Assembly (NCBI RefSeq): GCF_000413855.1
Contig: NZ_ATGG01000011.1
Location: 310,001 to 374,000 of the forward strand
DNA: 64,000 bases
DNA from: Acinetobacter gyllenbergii CIP 110306 = MTCC 11365
GTDB taxonomy: Bacteria > Pseudomonadota > Gammaproteobacteria > Pseudomonadales > Moraxellaceae
Direction of reading: 5' to 3'
Shown here piece by piece: positions 34,006 to 43,364 of this stretch. The translations under genes were made by a program, and so were the position numbers. Positions within the stretch are counted from its first letter, which is position 1. Each line of letters opens with the position of its first letter. The notes under the pieces were generated by a model. It searched no databases and was not told the origin of the DNA. It saw only the letters and a program-made list of their open reading frames with translations.

Positions 34006-35172
34006 TCAGATCCGCCCAACTTCCAGATATGGAATTAGGTTTTTATCAAATTTTGGACGTGGATCAGCTTCAAAGCTAATAAAACCGTGCATACCAGTTA
34101 AGCGCTCGCCTTTATAAAACTGATTGAGCTGATAGCGTGGGTCTTGATGCGATAAGGTAAAACTGACCACTCCAACACCACGTTGCTTAGACAGTTTCTG
34201 TGCATCTTCGAGCATTAAATGATGCAGTGCTAACTGCTGTGGATGGCATAATAAAGTGTGTAATACATGGTATCTTAATGAGTCACCGAGTTTAGGTAGT
34301 GGCATACCTTTCGTGACTTTGGTCAATAAATTATAGATTGGGCGCAGTACACCAATCGCTGAACTATAATGCAAAATTTTAGTTTGTTTAAGCGCATGCT
34401 GATCCCATAATCCAAACATGCCAACCAATTTTCCATCTTGAAAATAAAGCTGAAAGTCCGAGAGTTGTAGACCTGTAAAATAATGATGTCCTGCCAGCAA
34501 TTCTTCAAAATTATAGGCAGGGATAAAATTATAATACTGCGACATTTCAGCAATAAATCGGGTCATTACCTTAATATGTTCAGCGTGCGCCACACAGGAC
34601 TTAATCTCGCTAATCTCTGTTTTAGCTTGAGTTCTTTGGGTTAAAAAAGCCTTAATTTTTCTTTTAGCCCCCAAATGAGTCAGGGTCAAGGTTTCAATTA
34701 ATCCCTCATCATAATAATCAGGAATGCCTGTTTTACCCGTTTGTATTGCTGCTCGTGCAGCATGATTATCATCAAAGATGATCATTTGGCTAAAATTAGG
34801 ATCATGCATGGTTTGTTTGACATGGACCCCTAAAGCCTTGACCAAAGATTTGCCGCGATAGTTTGGATCGACACGCAAATCACTGGCATAACGCACATTC
34901 TGTATTGTTTTATCGACATAACACGGGCGATGGCCATTGCTATAACAAGCCACATTTTTTTGACTTTCAGTATCTTCAATCACCACATGCAGCTTATGCC
35001 GATACAAAATATCCGAAGCTCTAAAATAACTCGGTTCACGCTGAAAGCTGATTTTCACCCCTTTGGTGGTCATTGGCACCGCAATCAATTCACGTAAGGC
35101 CTGATCATCTGCAGAGGTTGCTTCACGGGTAAACAATGGATTGCTTTGGGTATTTGGTGGATTTGTTTTCAT
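34006..35172 (-). CDS. GNAT family acyltransferase, last gene of the GH3/EmrAB cluster
   Basis: A 388-residue protein with a GNAT domain in the first half (REATSADDQALRELI; ASDLRVDPNYRGKSLVKALGVH, the acyl-CoA-binding R-G-x-S-L loop at about 105-118). The C-terminal half, with KLVGMFGLWDQHALKQ and HHLMLEDAQKLSKQRG, could be a second degenerate GNAT fold. It starts with a 1-nt overlap (TAATG) on tolC, so it is coupled to the cluster. The substrate is unknown; by context it may acylate an amine that is also handled by the GH3 enzyme. Confidence 0.75.
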   Translation of the reverse strand: MKTNPPNTQSNPLFTREATSADDQALRELIAVPMTTKGVKISFQREPSYFRASDILYRHKLHVVIEDTESQKNVACYSNGHRPCYVDKTIQNVRYASDLRVDPNYRGKSLVKALGVHVKQTMHDPNFSQMIIFDDNHAARAAIQTGKTGIPDYYDEGLIETLTLTHLGAKRKIKAFLTQRTQAKTEISEIKSCVAHAEHIKVMTRFIAEMSQYYNFIPAYNFEELLAGHHYFTGLQLSDFQLYFQDGKLVGMFGLWDQHALKQTKILHYSSAIGVLRPIYNLLTKVTKGMPLPKLGDSLRYHVLHTLLCHPQQLALHHLMLEDAQKLSKQRGVGVVSFTLSHQDPRYQLNQFYKGERLTGMHGFISFEADPRPKFDKNLIPYLEVGRI

Positions 35173-36506
35173 TAATTATTCACCTGTTGCGTATTTTGTG
35201 TGGACACCAAATCATTGAGGTGCCCCATTTGATCTAAAAGCTGATAAACAAACACGATTTCATCCTGCTCATTCACCGTTTTCTGAGTTTGCACATCCAA
35301 TAACTTTTGTTCTGTATTGAGCAAGTCAAAAGTTGTTTTGGTCCCCAATTCAAATTCTTTACGGGTATACACAAAGGCAATCGATGCTGCATCAATCGCG
35401 TTTTGCAGTGCCTCTTTATTTTGGCGAATGGTTTGCAATTGAGCATAAGTCGTCCGTGCACGCTGATTCAGATCCAACTCAAGGGTACGAATCTTTTGAT
35501 TAGCCAAATCAACATCTGCCTGTGCTTTTCGAATATTGGCACGGTTTAAACCATCGTCATAGAGCGGCACATTCAGTTGAACCCCCACCATATAGTTGTT
35601 ACTTTCTGAACCAATATAACTGGCCTCATGCTGAGCACCTGCACGACTAGTCAGCATCACGGTCGGCCAAAGTTCTCGCTTAGTTAAGGCATATTGCTTT
35701 TCAGAAGCTTGTTTTTCGTATTTGGCACGTAGTAATGCTGGATGATTCTTGGTTTTAGCTAAAATTTCATCGAGATTATTGGAAATCTCTGGCAGACGGT
35801 TAACAGCTGTTAGATTATCTGCAGTTAAACCTGTGATTTGTGAAAACTGAGCTTCACTCACCGTGAGATTGGATTGGGCTTGCGTGATATCAGCCTGGCC
35901 CTGAGCAACCTGAGCCAGCACTTGTGCCAAGTCTGCACGAGTGATCATCCCCACATCAAAACGTCGCTGCGACTCATACAGGGAACGTTGAAGATTAGAC
36001 ATGGTCTTCTTTCTAAGTTCTAAAATCGCTTTCTTCTTTAACACATCGGTATAGACCATCACCGTATTTAAAATTGTTTCCGAGCGTTGATCCGACAAGC
36101 CTTGCGACTGTGCAGAAAGCTGGTTCTTGGCGACATCGATTCCTAGGCGATGTCGCCCTGATGTGTAGATAGGGTAATCCATTTGTAATTGCAAACTACG
36201 ACCTTTTCGGTTTCCTTCAGTCGGAAACATGACATTATTCGGTGTTTCAACTCTTTCATAATCAAGTTGTCCAACCAAGTTCACTTTGAGTCCGTCACGT
36301 TGTTTTGCCTGTTGAAGCATCGCTGTTGATTGATTCACACTTAAACGGCTCACCTCCAATTGGCTTTCATGTCTTAAACTTGCTGACAAAGCATCGTCTA
36401 AAGTCATGGCAGCAATTGTATTTGAAACCAATAACAATCCCGTACATAGTGCAATATGCGAGAGCTTAGAAACTCGGTGGTTAAATTGCATCATCCCTTT
36501 CTTCAT
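35172..36506 (-). CDS. TolC family outer-membrane channel
   Basis: A 444-residue outer-membrane efflux protein with an N-terminal signal peptide (cleavage near NTIAA at about 33). Duplicated coiled-coil repeats follow (SRLSVNQSTAMLQQAKQRDG; YEKQASEKQYALTKRELWP; VDLANQKIRTLELDLNQRAR), and NKEALQNAIDAASIAFVYTRKEFELGTKTTFDLLNTEQ matches the TolC end repeat (described, not quoted in full). The ATG overlaps the GH3 stop by 4 nt (ATGA). With EmrA and EmrB it would complete a tripartite exporter dedicated to this cluster. Confidence 0.88.
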   Translation of the reverse strand: MKKGMMQFNHRVSKLSHIALCTGLLLVSNTIAAMTLDDALSASLRHESQLEVSRLSVNQSTAMLQQAKQRDGLKVNLVGQLDYERVETPNNVMFPTEGNRKGRSLQLQMDYPIYTSGRHRLGIDVAKNQLSAQSQGLSDQRSETILNTVMVYTDVLKKKAILELRKKTMSNLQRSLYESQRRFDVGMITRADLAQVLAQVAQGQADITQAQSNLTVSEAQFSQITGLTADNLTAVNRLPEISNNLDEILAKTKNHPALLRAKYEKQASEKQYALTKRELWPTVMLTSRAGAQHEASYIGSESNNYMVGVQLNVPLYDDGLNRANIRKAQADVDLANQKIRTLELDLNQRARTTYAQLQTIRQNKEALQNAIDAASIAFVYTRKEFELGTKTTFDLLNTEQKLLDVQTQKTVNEQDEIVFVYQLLDQMGHLNDLVSTQNTQQVNN

Positions 36507-38089
36507 AGTTGTTCCAAACTATTGAGGGTAACTTTCTTGAGGGGCTCAGGCTTGATATTGCCTTCAATAATGCCATCAAACATGACCAGCTTTTTATAGG
36601 CATTCCAACCGTTATTGGCTTGACGAATCTGTGGTTGATCTAACTGACCAAGATTACGTGCCAATTCATAATGGAAGTTTTGACGTAGTATCTGATCAAT
36701 ATATTCATCATTAATGCTGTGATGAATCTCTCCTTCAAACAAAACACAATAGAACGGTTTAACCTGCTGCTCAGTATCTATGGCCAATAAAGAAATGGCT
36801 TTTGAATCGGTTTCATTCAACTGTGAAAGAAGTTGCTGCGCCGTCTCTGGTGCAAGCTTTTCCCCCACCAAATCTACACCAAAACGGCGACCCTGAAATT
36901 CGAAACAAGGAATTTGATCAAGGAAACTGGTCACAATCAGGCAATCATCTAAACAATAACGGAGTAAGCCATTACCCGATGTAATTATTGGGCTGACTAC
37001 ATCACCAACGTTGAGTTCCCACGATGGAATAATTTGTCCCTGTTTTTCACCTTCTAAATATTCAAATTCATAGAAGTGACTTTGATAGGCCAATGGATAA
37101 TGGTCATTATAAGGAATGGTGACCACACCTTCCGTTGCCCATAAACCTTTGCCTTCAAACTGAACAGATGGCAGACGTTGTTTTAATTTTTCCGCCCAAG
37201 CTTTAGAGCCCGCCGTATCCCAACTCGACACTAAACTTAATTTAGGCCATAAGGTGCTAAAATCAATGTATTCACCATTTGAACTGTCGATCAGGCATTT
37301 GGCACTTTCTGGACTTAAAGGTGCTTTGACTTCTTTTAATGAAGCTTGACGCGCTCCCCATCGCCCCGTTTCTAAAACTTCAATGACTTCTTGCTGCATA
37401 GACTCTAAACGATCTAAAAGTTGCAATGCAAAAGTCGGACTCCACACCGAGATCATCGCCAGATTACGGTTAGCAACCAGATAACAGATTGTGGCAAACA
37501 AAGCATCATCTGCATTGGCAGCAAAAGCCACATTGCTCGGCACAGCTTGGGTAAATTTAGATAAAATCCGTTTGCCAATGCCCAATAAGGCACTATCATC
37601 ATTGAGATTTTTATCTTTAAGCACTTCACGCTGACTTTCAGGCAACCATGACACCGACCAATAATGAGTGCCTGAACGGAGCTGTGGGCACTTACGATAA
37701 AGACTGGCCATCCATGGCGCAATCGCGTGATCTAATTCATCTAAAAACAGCTTGGTATACGGAATAAATTTAATTTGTTCACTCGAACCACTGGTGGGCT
37801 GGAAACGCACCAACTTACTGCTTGATAGTTGAAGTTTCTGATCTCTATAACGCTGGATGTTCTCCCGCCACATCGCATAACGCGAAGCGGGAAAAGCTTG
37901 CACAAACTGCTCATAATCCTGCACATTTTGCTCTTTTGCAAAATGTGAGCTTTGCAAAATTGAATTCAGGATTTGACGCTGTGTTAGTTCTAAACGATTA
38001 GATTGCTTTTTAAAATCTCGATCTGAAACATCACACCATTGTTTTAAAATCAGGTGTGATCCCAAGGTCAACCATTCAGTATGTTTCAT
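36503..38089 (-). CDS. GH3-type acyl-adenylate-forming enzyme
   Basis: A 528-residue protein of the GH3 (auxin-responsive promoter) family within the ANL-like adenylating enzymes. The ATP motif FQPTSGSSEQIKFIPYT lies at about 93-109, the WATEG equivalent of the (Y)ASEG motif is near 335, and LLRYCLDD corresponds to LYRYRLGD. GH3 enzymes adenylate a carboxylic acid and join it to an amine or amino acid. It overlaps both neighbours by 4 nt (ATGA), so the four genes from 38907 to 34006 are translationally coupled. The acid and amine partners are unknown. Confidence 0.85.
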   Translation of the reverse strand: MKHTEWLTLGSHLILKQWCDVSDRDFKKQSNRLELTQRQILNSILQSSHFAKEQNVQDYEQFVQAFPASRYAMWRENIQRYRDQKLQLSSSKLVRFQPTSGSSEQIKFIPYTKLFLDELDHAIAPWMASLYRKCPQLRSGTHYWSVSWLPESQREVLKDKNLNDDSALLGIGKRILSKFTQAVPSNVAFAANADDALFATICYLVANRNLAMISVWSPTFALQLLDRLESMQQEVIEVLETGRWGARQASLKEVKAPLSPESAKCLIDSSNGEYIDFSTLWPKLSLVSSWDTAGSKAWAEKLKQRLPSVQFEGKGLWATEGVVTIPYNDHYPLAYQSHFYEFEYLEGEKQGQIIPSWELNVGDVVSPIITSGNGLLRYCLDDCLIVTSFLDQIPCFEFQGRRFGVDLVGEKLAPETAQQLLSQLNETDSKAISLLAIDTEQQVKPFYCVLFEGEIHHSINDEYIDQILRQNFHYELARNLGQLDQPQIRQANNGWNAYKKLVMFDGIIEGNIKPEPLKKVTLNSLEQL

Positions 38090-38907
38090 TGGAAGACCTC
38101 ACGACGATTCACTGATTTTTTTAATACCGCTTCACAACGCCCCTTACTGGCAGGTTTAGTCATCAACTTAACAGGGAAGCGTGCAATATCTTTCCAACCT
38201 AAACGGCCAATACAAGGTAATTCGGTACCGACAGTCCATGTTGGGTTCTTTTGCTCAAAGAAATGAATATTGGGATTCTTTGTTCTCATTTCTTCTGTAA
38301 TCGGCGCCACCTCACCTTTAAGTGGCTGATAATCATCACCGAAATTCAATAATCCGGCTTCTTTGTCATAATATTCGCCAAAGAAGTTTTCGCAATAATG
38401 TTCAATCACACTGGAAAGATGCTGGTTCTCATCGTTAATATTTGGGTAATACACATAATAGTTATTGGCGAGCAGTAGATAGGTTTTGTAGCCCTTAGAA
38501 ATCAATAACCAATACAGTTCATTAAATGGATATTTGACACGTAATTTGATCATCAGTTTAAGCATGGTGCTTTGCAGCGTGCGGGTGCCCCAAAATGCTC
38601 GAAGGATAACAGTGTCACCACTAAACAGTACCGTATAATCCTTTCCATTCAGATAAAAATGCTGAACAACAACAGTAGAAAAACCAACGATTTCATCAGT
38701 TTCCGAGTTAAAAATTAAGATGGCACCACTCTTCTTTTTGAAATCATCTGCAAAGATCGAAAACTTGGTATTCTCATAATATTGCTCGTAAATCGAATAC
38801 ATGACTTTTAGCCGATCAATATCGATTTGTTCTTTCTCGACATATTGACCATAGGTAGATTCTTTATTATTGAATCTTGAAATCAGTTTATATGTTGTAT
38901 TAATCAT
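38086..38907 (-). CDS. Uncharacterised GNAT-like protein of the GH3 cluster
   Basis: A 273-residue protein. A central region (SGAILIFNSETDEIVGFSTV, then a strand-rich FYLNGKDYTVLFSGDTVIL and LQSTMLKLMIKLRVKYPFNELYW) resembles an acetyltransferase fold, but there is no clean acyl-CoA loop. I do not recognise the family. The ATG at 38907 is chosen because AGAGG precedes it; an in-frame TTG lies 9 nt earlier. It overlaps GH3 by 4 nt. It may supply or modify the substrate for the GH3 enzyme. Confidence 0.65.
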   Translation of the reverse strand: MINTTYKLISRFNNKESTYGQYVEKEQIDIDRLKVMYSIYEQYYENTKFSIFADDFKKKSGAILIFNSETDEIVGFSTVVVQHFYLNGKDYTVLFSGDTVILRAFWGTRTLQSTMLKLMIKLRVKYPFNELYWLLISKGYKTYLLLANNYYVYYPNINDENQHLSSVIEHYCENFFGEYYDKEAGLLNFGDDYQPLKGEVAPITEEMRTKNPNIHFFEQKNPTWTVGTELPCIGRLGWKDIARFPVKLMTKPASKGRCEAVLKKSVNRREVFQ

Positions 38908-39062
38908 CTGCTTCAACCTCTAAATTTGGATATGCACGTTCCCCTATCTCATAAAGAAATATAAAAACTCATATCGCTGTTCTTTTTATGACGGGGTATG
39001 TTGTTGTGTACGATGCCCCGATTATTTTTCGTTATATGAAACAACCCTCTAGCATTGAATAT

Positions 39063-40610
39063 CTACATGTCCATTTTCTTCCCCCTATCCATAAAGATGG
39101 TTAAGAAAGCCGCCATAAACATGATGATGGCTAGCATACGTAATAAATCGTTGAAACTTGATGTCAGTGCTTGATAATGAATATCTCGGTAAATCACACT
39201 GAGCGCGATTTGTTGAGCATTACTCCCAACCTCTTGGTATTGCGCTGTCAATTGATCTAATCTCTCAATGAAGATCCAGTTCTGTGGATTCATATATTGA
39301 TTCAATTGCGTCACGTGTATTGCTGTCAGCCAATCGAGCGACGAGTTGATCAATGCCAATCCAACAGCACCACCAATATTGCGCATCAGGTTATAAATAC
39401 CACTGGCATCAGCAACTTTGGTTAATGGCAGAGTACTCATTGCCAAATGTGAGACCACGATCAAACAAATCATCAGACCAATACCGCGATAAATTTGTGG
39501 CCAGAACATGAAGTCATAATCGCTGTGAATACTGAGATGCGAATTGAGCCAGACCCCAAAACCCGCCAAAATCATGCCAACAAATACGGTTTTTCGGGTA
39601 TCAAAGTTTGGAATTAACCATGCAAGGAAAGGTGCAAAGCAGAACATCACAATCCCTGTCACCATCATGATATGTCCGATTTGACTGCTGTTCATTTCTC
39701 GGACTTGCCCAAGAAACACAGGAATCATATAGCCCAAGCCATATAAGGCCATACCAATCACAAACGTAATGATGCAGCTTAAAGTGAAGTTTTTGTTTTT
39801 AAATACACTCAGATCTAAGAGTGGTTTGGGTTGGGTAAAACTGCGTGAGAAGAAGATCATGCCACCAATCAGGCAAATGATAAAAGCAACACGAACGCCT
39901 GTATCCGCAAGCCAATCATGTCTCGCCCCTTCATCCAAGAAATACTCCAAACCACCTAAGAACATGGCCATACCAATCAGGCTGAACCAGTCCATGCTTT
40001 TGATGAGTGAATAATTGGCGCGGTCTATATTTGGACCAGAGTAAATAATCGTCGCAATCAAAATACCGGGGATGATGTTAATCAGGAACATCCAGTGCCA
40101 TGAAAAGTTATTGGTCAACCAACCACCAATGGTGGGGCCAATAGCTGGACCTAAAGTACTGATCATGCCAAACATCACCAACGGCAAGGCACGTTTCGCT
40201 TCAGGAAACAACAGATATAACGCCGTCATTGAGGTGGGGATCATACCGCCGCCCATAAAACCCTGAATTGCGCGAAAAACCAACAGACTTTCCAGATTCC
40301 ATGCCAAAGCACACAGCAATGAACTAATCGTGAATCCAATCGCACAAATGGTGTAATAAATTCGAGTCGAGAGCACCCGAGAAACGATGCTAGACATTGG
40401 AATTGCAATAATTTCAGCAATCAAATAAACCGTTTGCACCCATGTCACTTCATAACGACTGGCACTCATACCTGCCTGTACTTCATTCAAAGAACTTGCA
40501 ACAATTTGAATATCCAGAATTGCCATGAAATTACCAAAAATCATGGCAGCAAAAATCAGCCAAGCTGTTTTTGGCGCAAACTTCCACTCATCTTGGTTCG
40601 GTTTATTCAT
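39063..40610 (-). CDS. EmrB-type MFS (DHA2) exporter
   Basis: A 515-residue 14-helix MFS transporter. Motif C in the fifth helix is seen as GMISTLGPAIGPTIGGWLTNNFSWHWMFLINIIPG, and an opening FMAILDIQIVASSL with the D1 motif is also present. DHA2 proteins such as EmrB work with EmrA and TolC to move hydrophobic compounds out of the cell. It is 25 bp downstream of emrA and about 155 bp upstream of the GNAT-like/GH3/TolC genes. Confidence 0.9.
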   Translation of the reverse strand: MNKPNQDEWKFAPKTAWLIFAAMIFGNFMAILDIQIVASSLNEVQAGMSASRYEVTWVQTVYLIAEIIAIPMSSIVSRVLSTRIYYTICAIGFTISSLLCALAWNLESLLVFRAIQGFMGGGMIPTSMTALYLLFPEAKRALPLVMFGMISTLGPAIGPTIGGWLTNNFSWHWMFLINIIPGILIATIIYSGPNIDRANYSLIKSMDWFSLIGMAMFLGGLEYFLDEGARHDWLADTGVRVAFIICLIGGMIFFSRSFTQPKPLLDLSVFKNKNFTLSCIITFVIGMALYGLGYMIPVFLGQVREMNSSQIGHIMMVTGIVMFCFAPFLAWLIPNFDTRKTVFVGMILAGFGVWLNSHLSIHSDYDFMFWPQIYRGIGLMICLIVVSHLAMSTLPLTKVADASGIYNLMRNIGGAVGLALINSSLDWLTAIHVTQLNQYMNPQNWIFIERLDQLTAQYQEVGSNAQQIALSVIYRDIHYQALTSSFNDLLRMLAIIMFMAAFLTIFMDRGKKMDM

Positions 40611-40635
40611 TTTCTTATACCCAAAACTTTTCTGA

Positions 40636-41697
40636 TTAAGTTCTTAAATCAACAGTCGCGCTGACGGACATTCCAGGTTTTATAAGATCAATATGTGGGC
40701 TCGAATCAATTGCAATCCGCACAGGGATACGTTGCACCACTTTATTGAAATTTCCTGTGGCGTTGTCTGGTGGCATGAGTGAAAAGGTCGCGCCAGATGC
40801 TGGTGAAAAACTTTCGATTTTGCCTGTGTAGGTCAGACTTGGATAGGCATCAATTTTTAATTTAACTGCCTGCCCAATATGCATTTTCTCGATTTGAGTT
40901 TCTTTAAAGTTGGCTTGCACATATAAGCTTTTCTCAGGAATAATCGCCATTAAACGTGTTTGTGGTGAAACACGAGAACCCTTCTGAATCGACAGGCTGC
41001 CAACTTTCCCCGTAACAGGACTCATTACTTTTGAGGAGGAAAGATCAATTTGATATAGGTCTAGTGTCGCGTTGGCATTTTGGATATCAGCAAGCAATTG
41101 GGCACGACCAGCTTGTAAACTCCCTAACTGTGCCTCTGCGGCATTGACTGTAGCTTGGGCTTTACTCAGCTGTGCCTGAGCGGTTAAATATTGGGATTGT
41201 ATGCCTTCAAAATTTTGTCGGGTTATCACCCCGTCTTTGAGTAAATCTTGATAACGATTGAAATCTTTTTTCAAGCGAGATAAATCGGCTTGGGCAGCAA
41301 CTACACCACTATTGGCTTCACTAATCGATGATTTTGCGGACTTTTCATTCTGTTGCTGCACAGCAAGCGCAGCTTGTTTTAAGGTGACAACTGATTTCGC
41401 CTGATCATAACGTGCCTGATAATCACGATGATCTAAAATAGCCAAAGCCTCACCTTTTTTCACAAACTGATTGTCGTTAATAATCAATTCGACAACTTCA
41501 CCTGAAATTTTTGGCATCACCCAAGTGACATCCGCCTGAATATAGGCATTATCGGTCGATTGATAGAATCGATAAACCAAAAAATAATACGCGATGCCTA
41601 AGATCAGAAATAAGATGAGTACACTAAATACTACCCAAGTTATTTTTTTTCGACTTTGGAAATTAGTATCAGTTTCGAGCTGAGCTACGTTATCCAT
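40636..41697 (-). CDS. EmrA/HlyD-type membrane fusion protein
   Basis: A 353-residue periplasmic adaptor with one N-terminal helix (VVFSVLILFLILGIAYYFLV). The lipoyl-type half-motifs are STDNAYIQADVTWVMPKISGEV and FVKKGEALAILD, with a coiled-coil hairpin in between and GSRVSPQTRLMAIIP after it. The ATG at 41697 (GGA upstream) is chosen over a GTG at 41742. It is first in the cluster. It links EmrB in the inner membrane with TolC in the outer membrane. Confidence 0.88.
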   Translation of the reverse strand: MDNVAQLETDTNFQSRKKITWVVFSVLILFLILGIAYYFLVYRFYQSTDNAYIQADVTWVMPKISGEVVELIINDNQFVKKGEALAILDHRDYQARYDQAKSVVTLKQAALAVQQQNEKSAKSSISEANSGVVAAQADLSRLKKDFNRYQDLLKDGVITRQNFEGIQSQYLTAQAQLSKAQATVNAAEAQLGSLQAGRAQLLADIQNANATLDLYQIDLSSSKVMSPVTGKVGSLSIQKGSRVSPQTRLMAIIPEKSLYVQANFKETQIEKMHIGQAVKLKIDAYPSLTYTGKIESFSPASGATFSLMPPDNATGNFNKVVQRIPVRIAIDSSPHIDLIKPGMSVSATVDLRT

Positions 41698-42438
41698 ATT
41701 TATTCCGCTATTTTGTAATATACAGTTTTTATTTTGAGCCACGGTTAAATGGCCATCTTTTCACGTAACTTTTCACTTAATTGTGCATAAATAAATAGTT
41801 ACAATGTAATAATTGGCGCAAATTATCATTCTTAATGGAATAATATGTCATTGACCATTTGTGCATATCATTTTTCTATTTCTGCCAATTGCTCGAATGG
41901 TATAAAGCTTTTATGAAAGATTTGTGAAATTCTAGCACAAGCATAAATGATTCGTGTTTTCATTTGTAAAAAAATAAACTTATATCATTGTTTAAATTAA
42001 ATAAATTATTAAATTAGGCTTCACTATTATTTTTACCATTGAGTTTAATTCTTTGGTCATTTTCATCACTTCCTAAACATAAAAATGTGGTCATGCTAAA
42101 AACCCGAAGCGTTATAGAAATGTAATTTCTGTAAAAAAGTGATTTTTCTCCTATTAATGTTCATATTTTAATTCAATCAAATTGTATGTTATTGCACAAA
42201 CTGTTTCTGTAATAGTGAATAAAGTATTTAAGCTAAAGAAATCATTAGAATTAATAACCTAAATATGCTAATTCATTCTTTAGACAGTAAAATTTAAAGT
42301 ATTGCTAAACACTGTTGTTGATCGGTTCTGCTCAAATGTGAACTATATCAATTTAGATACCGCTAAGTTGTCATTTGATCGGACAAAACCACCAGAAAAT
42401 TGGAAAAATAATATTGATTTAAAAAAGAAGGACTGCTT
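41698..42438. other. AT-rich intergenic region, 740 bp
   Basis: It lies between the divergent emrA and BASS genes. No supported ORF, terminator or convincing operator was found; it must contain both promoters. Confidence 0.6.
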
Positions 42439-43311
42439 ATGGATTCTGGACTCATCACACTTTTTCTACCCATCGCTTTGGCGATTGTCATGGCTGGGCT
42501 CGGTTTAGAGCTTACACTCAAAGACTTTGCCCGAGTGAGTAAACACCCCAAAGCAGTGATCATTGCTTTGTTTTGTCAGCTTATTTTATTGGTCGGCATT
42601 GCATTTTTAATTTGCAAAATACTGGCCTTACCGCCGCTTCTGGCGGTCGGCTTGATGTTACTGGCAGCTTCACCAGGTGGATCAACCGCAAATCTATTTA
42701 GCTATTTATATAAAGGTGATATCGCACTGAACATCACTTTAACCGCAATTAATGCCATTATTGCAGCCATTTTTTTACCCTTTATTGTCAACTTTTCGAT
42801 TTTGCATTTTATGAATGAAGGTCAACAAGTCGGACTACAATTTGCAAAAGTATTGCAAGTGTTTGCCATCATTCTGGTTCCTGTTTGTATTGGGATGTTG
42901 ATCCGCCATTATGCGCCGCATACCGCAGAAAAACTGAACCGCCCTGTACGCATTTTCGCTGTGGTGTTTCTTCTGCTTATTATTTTGGGTGCAATTATCA
43001 AAGAACGAAATAACCTAATCGAATATATCGGGCAAATTGGCTTTGCAACTGCCTTATTTTGTGCAATTAGTCTATGTGTCGGTTATTTTGTACCACGACT
43101 GTTTGGGATCAGCTCTTATCAAGCTCGTGCATGTGCGTTTGAAATTGGTATTCATAATAGTACGCTTGCCATGACCATTGCACTCACCATTATGGCAAGT
43201 ACCACCATTGCCATGCCTGCTGCAGTGTACTCAATTTTTATGTATATTTTCGCGACTATTTTTGGAACGTTGATAACACGATTTGGCGCTCAGGAAACGA
43301 TAAAAGCTTAA
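42439..43311 (+). CDS. Bile acid:sodium symporter (BASS) family transporter
   Basis: A 290-residue membrane protein of about nine to ten helices with BASS family marks: GLGLELTLKDF, LLAASPGGSTANLFSYLYKGDIALNITLTAINA (described) and EIGIHNSTLAMTIAL, the unwound-helix sodium region. Bacterial members import organic anions such as pantoate, keto acids or sterol-like acids. The neighbouring convergent gene encodes a ketopantoate-reductase-like enzyme, and BASS proteins are known pantoate carriers, so a pantoate/ketopantoate link is possible. AAGGA lies upstream of the ATG. Confidence 0.88.
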   Translation: MDSGLITLFLPIALAIVMAGLGLELTLKDFARVSKHPKAVIIALFCQLILLVGIAFLICKILALPPLLAVGLMLLAASPGGSTANLFSYLYKGDIALNITLTAINAIIAAIFLPFIVNFSILHFMNEGQQVGLQFAKVLQVFAIILVPVCIGMLIRHYAPHTAEKLNRPVRIFAVVFLLLIILGAIIKERNNLIEYIGQIGFATALFCAISLCVGYFVPRLFGISSYQARACAFEIGIHNSTLAMTIALTIMASTTIAMPAAVYSIFMYIFATIFGTLITRFGAQETIKA

Positions 43312-43364
43312 CCTTTTTTTTAAACCATCACCGCCATAGCGTATAAAGAAATATGCTATGGCTT

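Noticed and set aside
41819-41838. Fur-box-like sequence upstream of emrA
   Set aside because: Only about 11 of 19 positions match the Fur consensus and symmetry is poor; not enough to claim iron control of the GH3 cluster.
42318-42380. Repeated TTGATCGG before the BASS gene
   Set aside because: Eight bases repeated twice in AT-rich DNA with no symmetry; likely chance.
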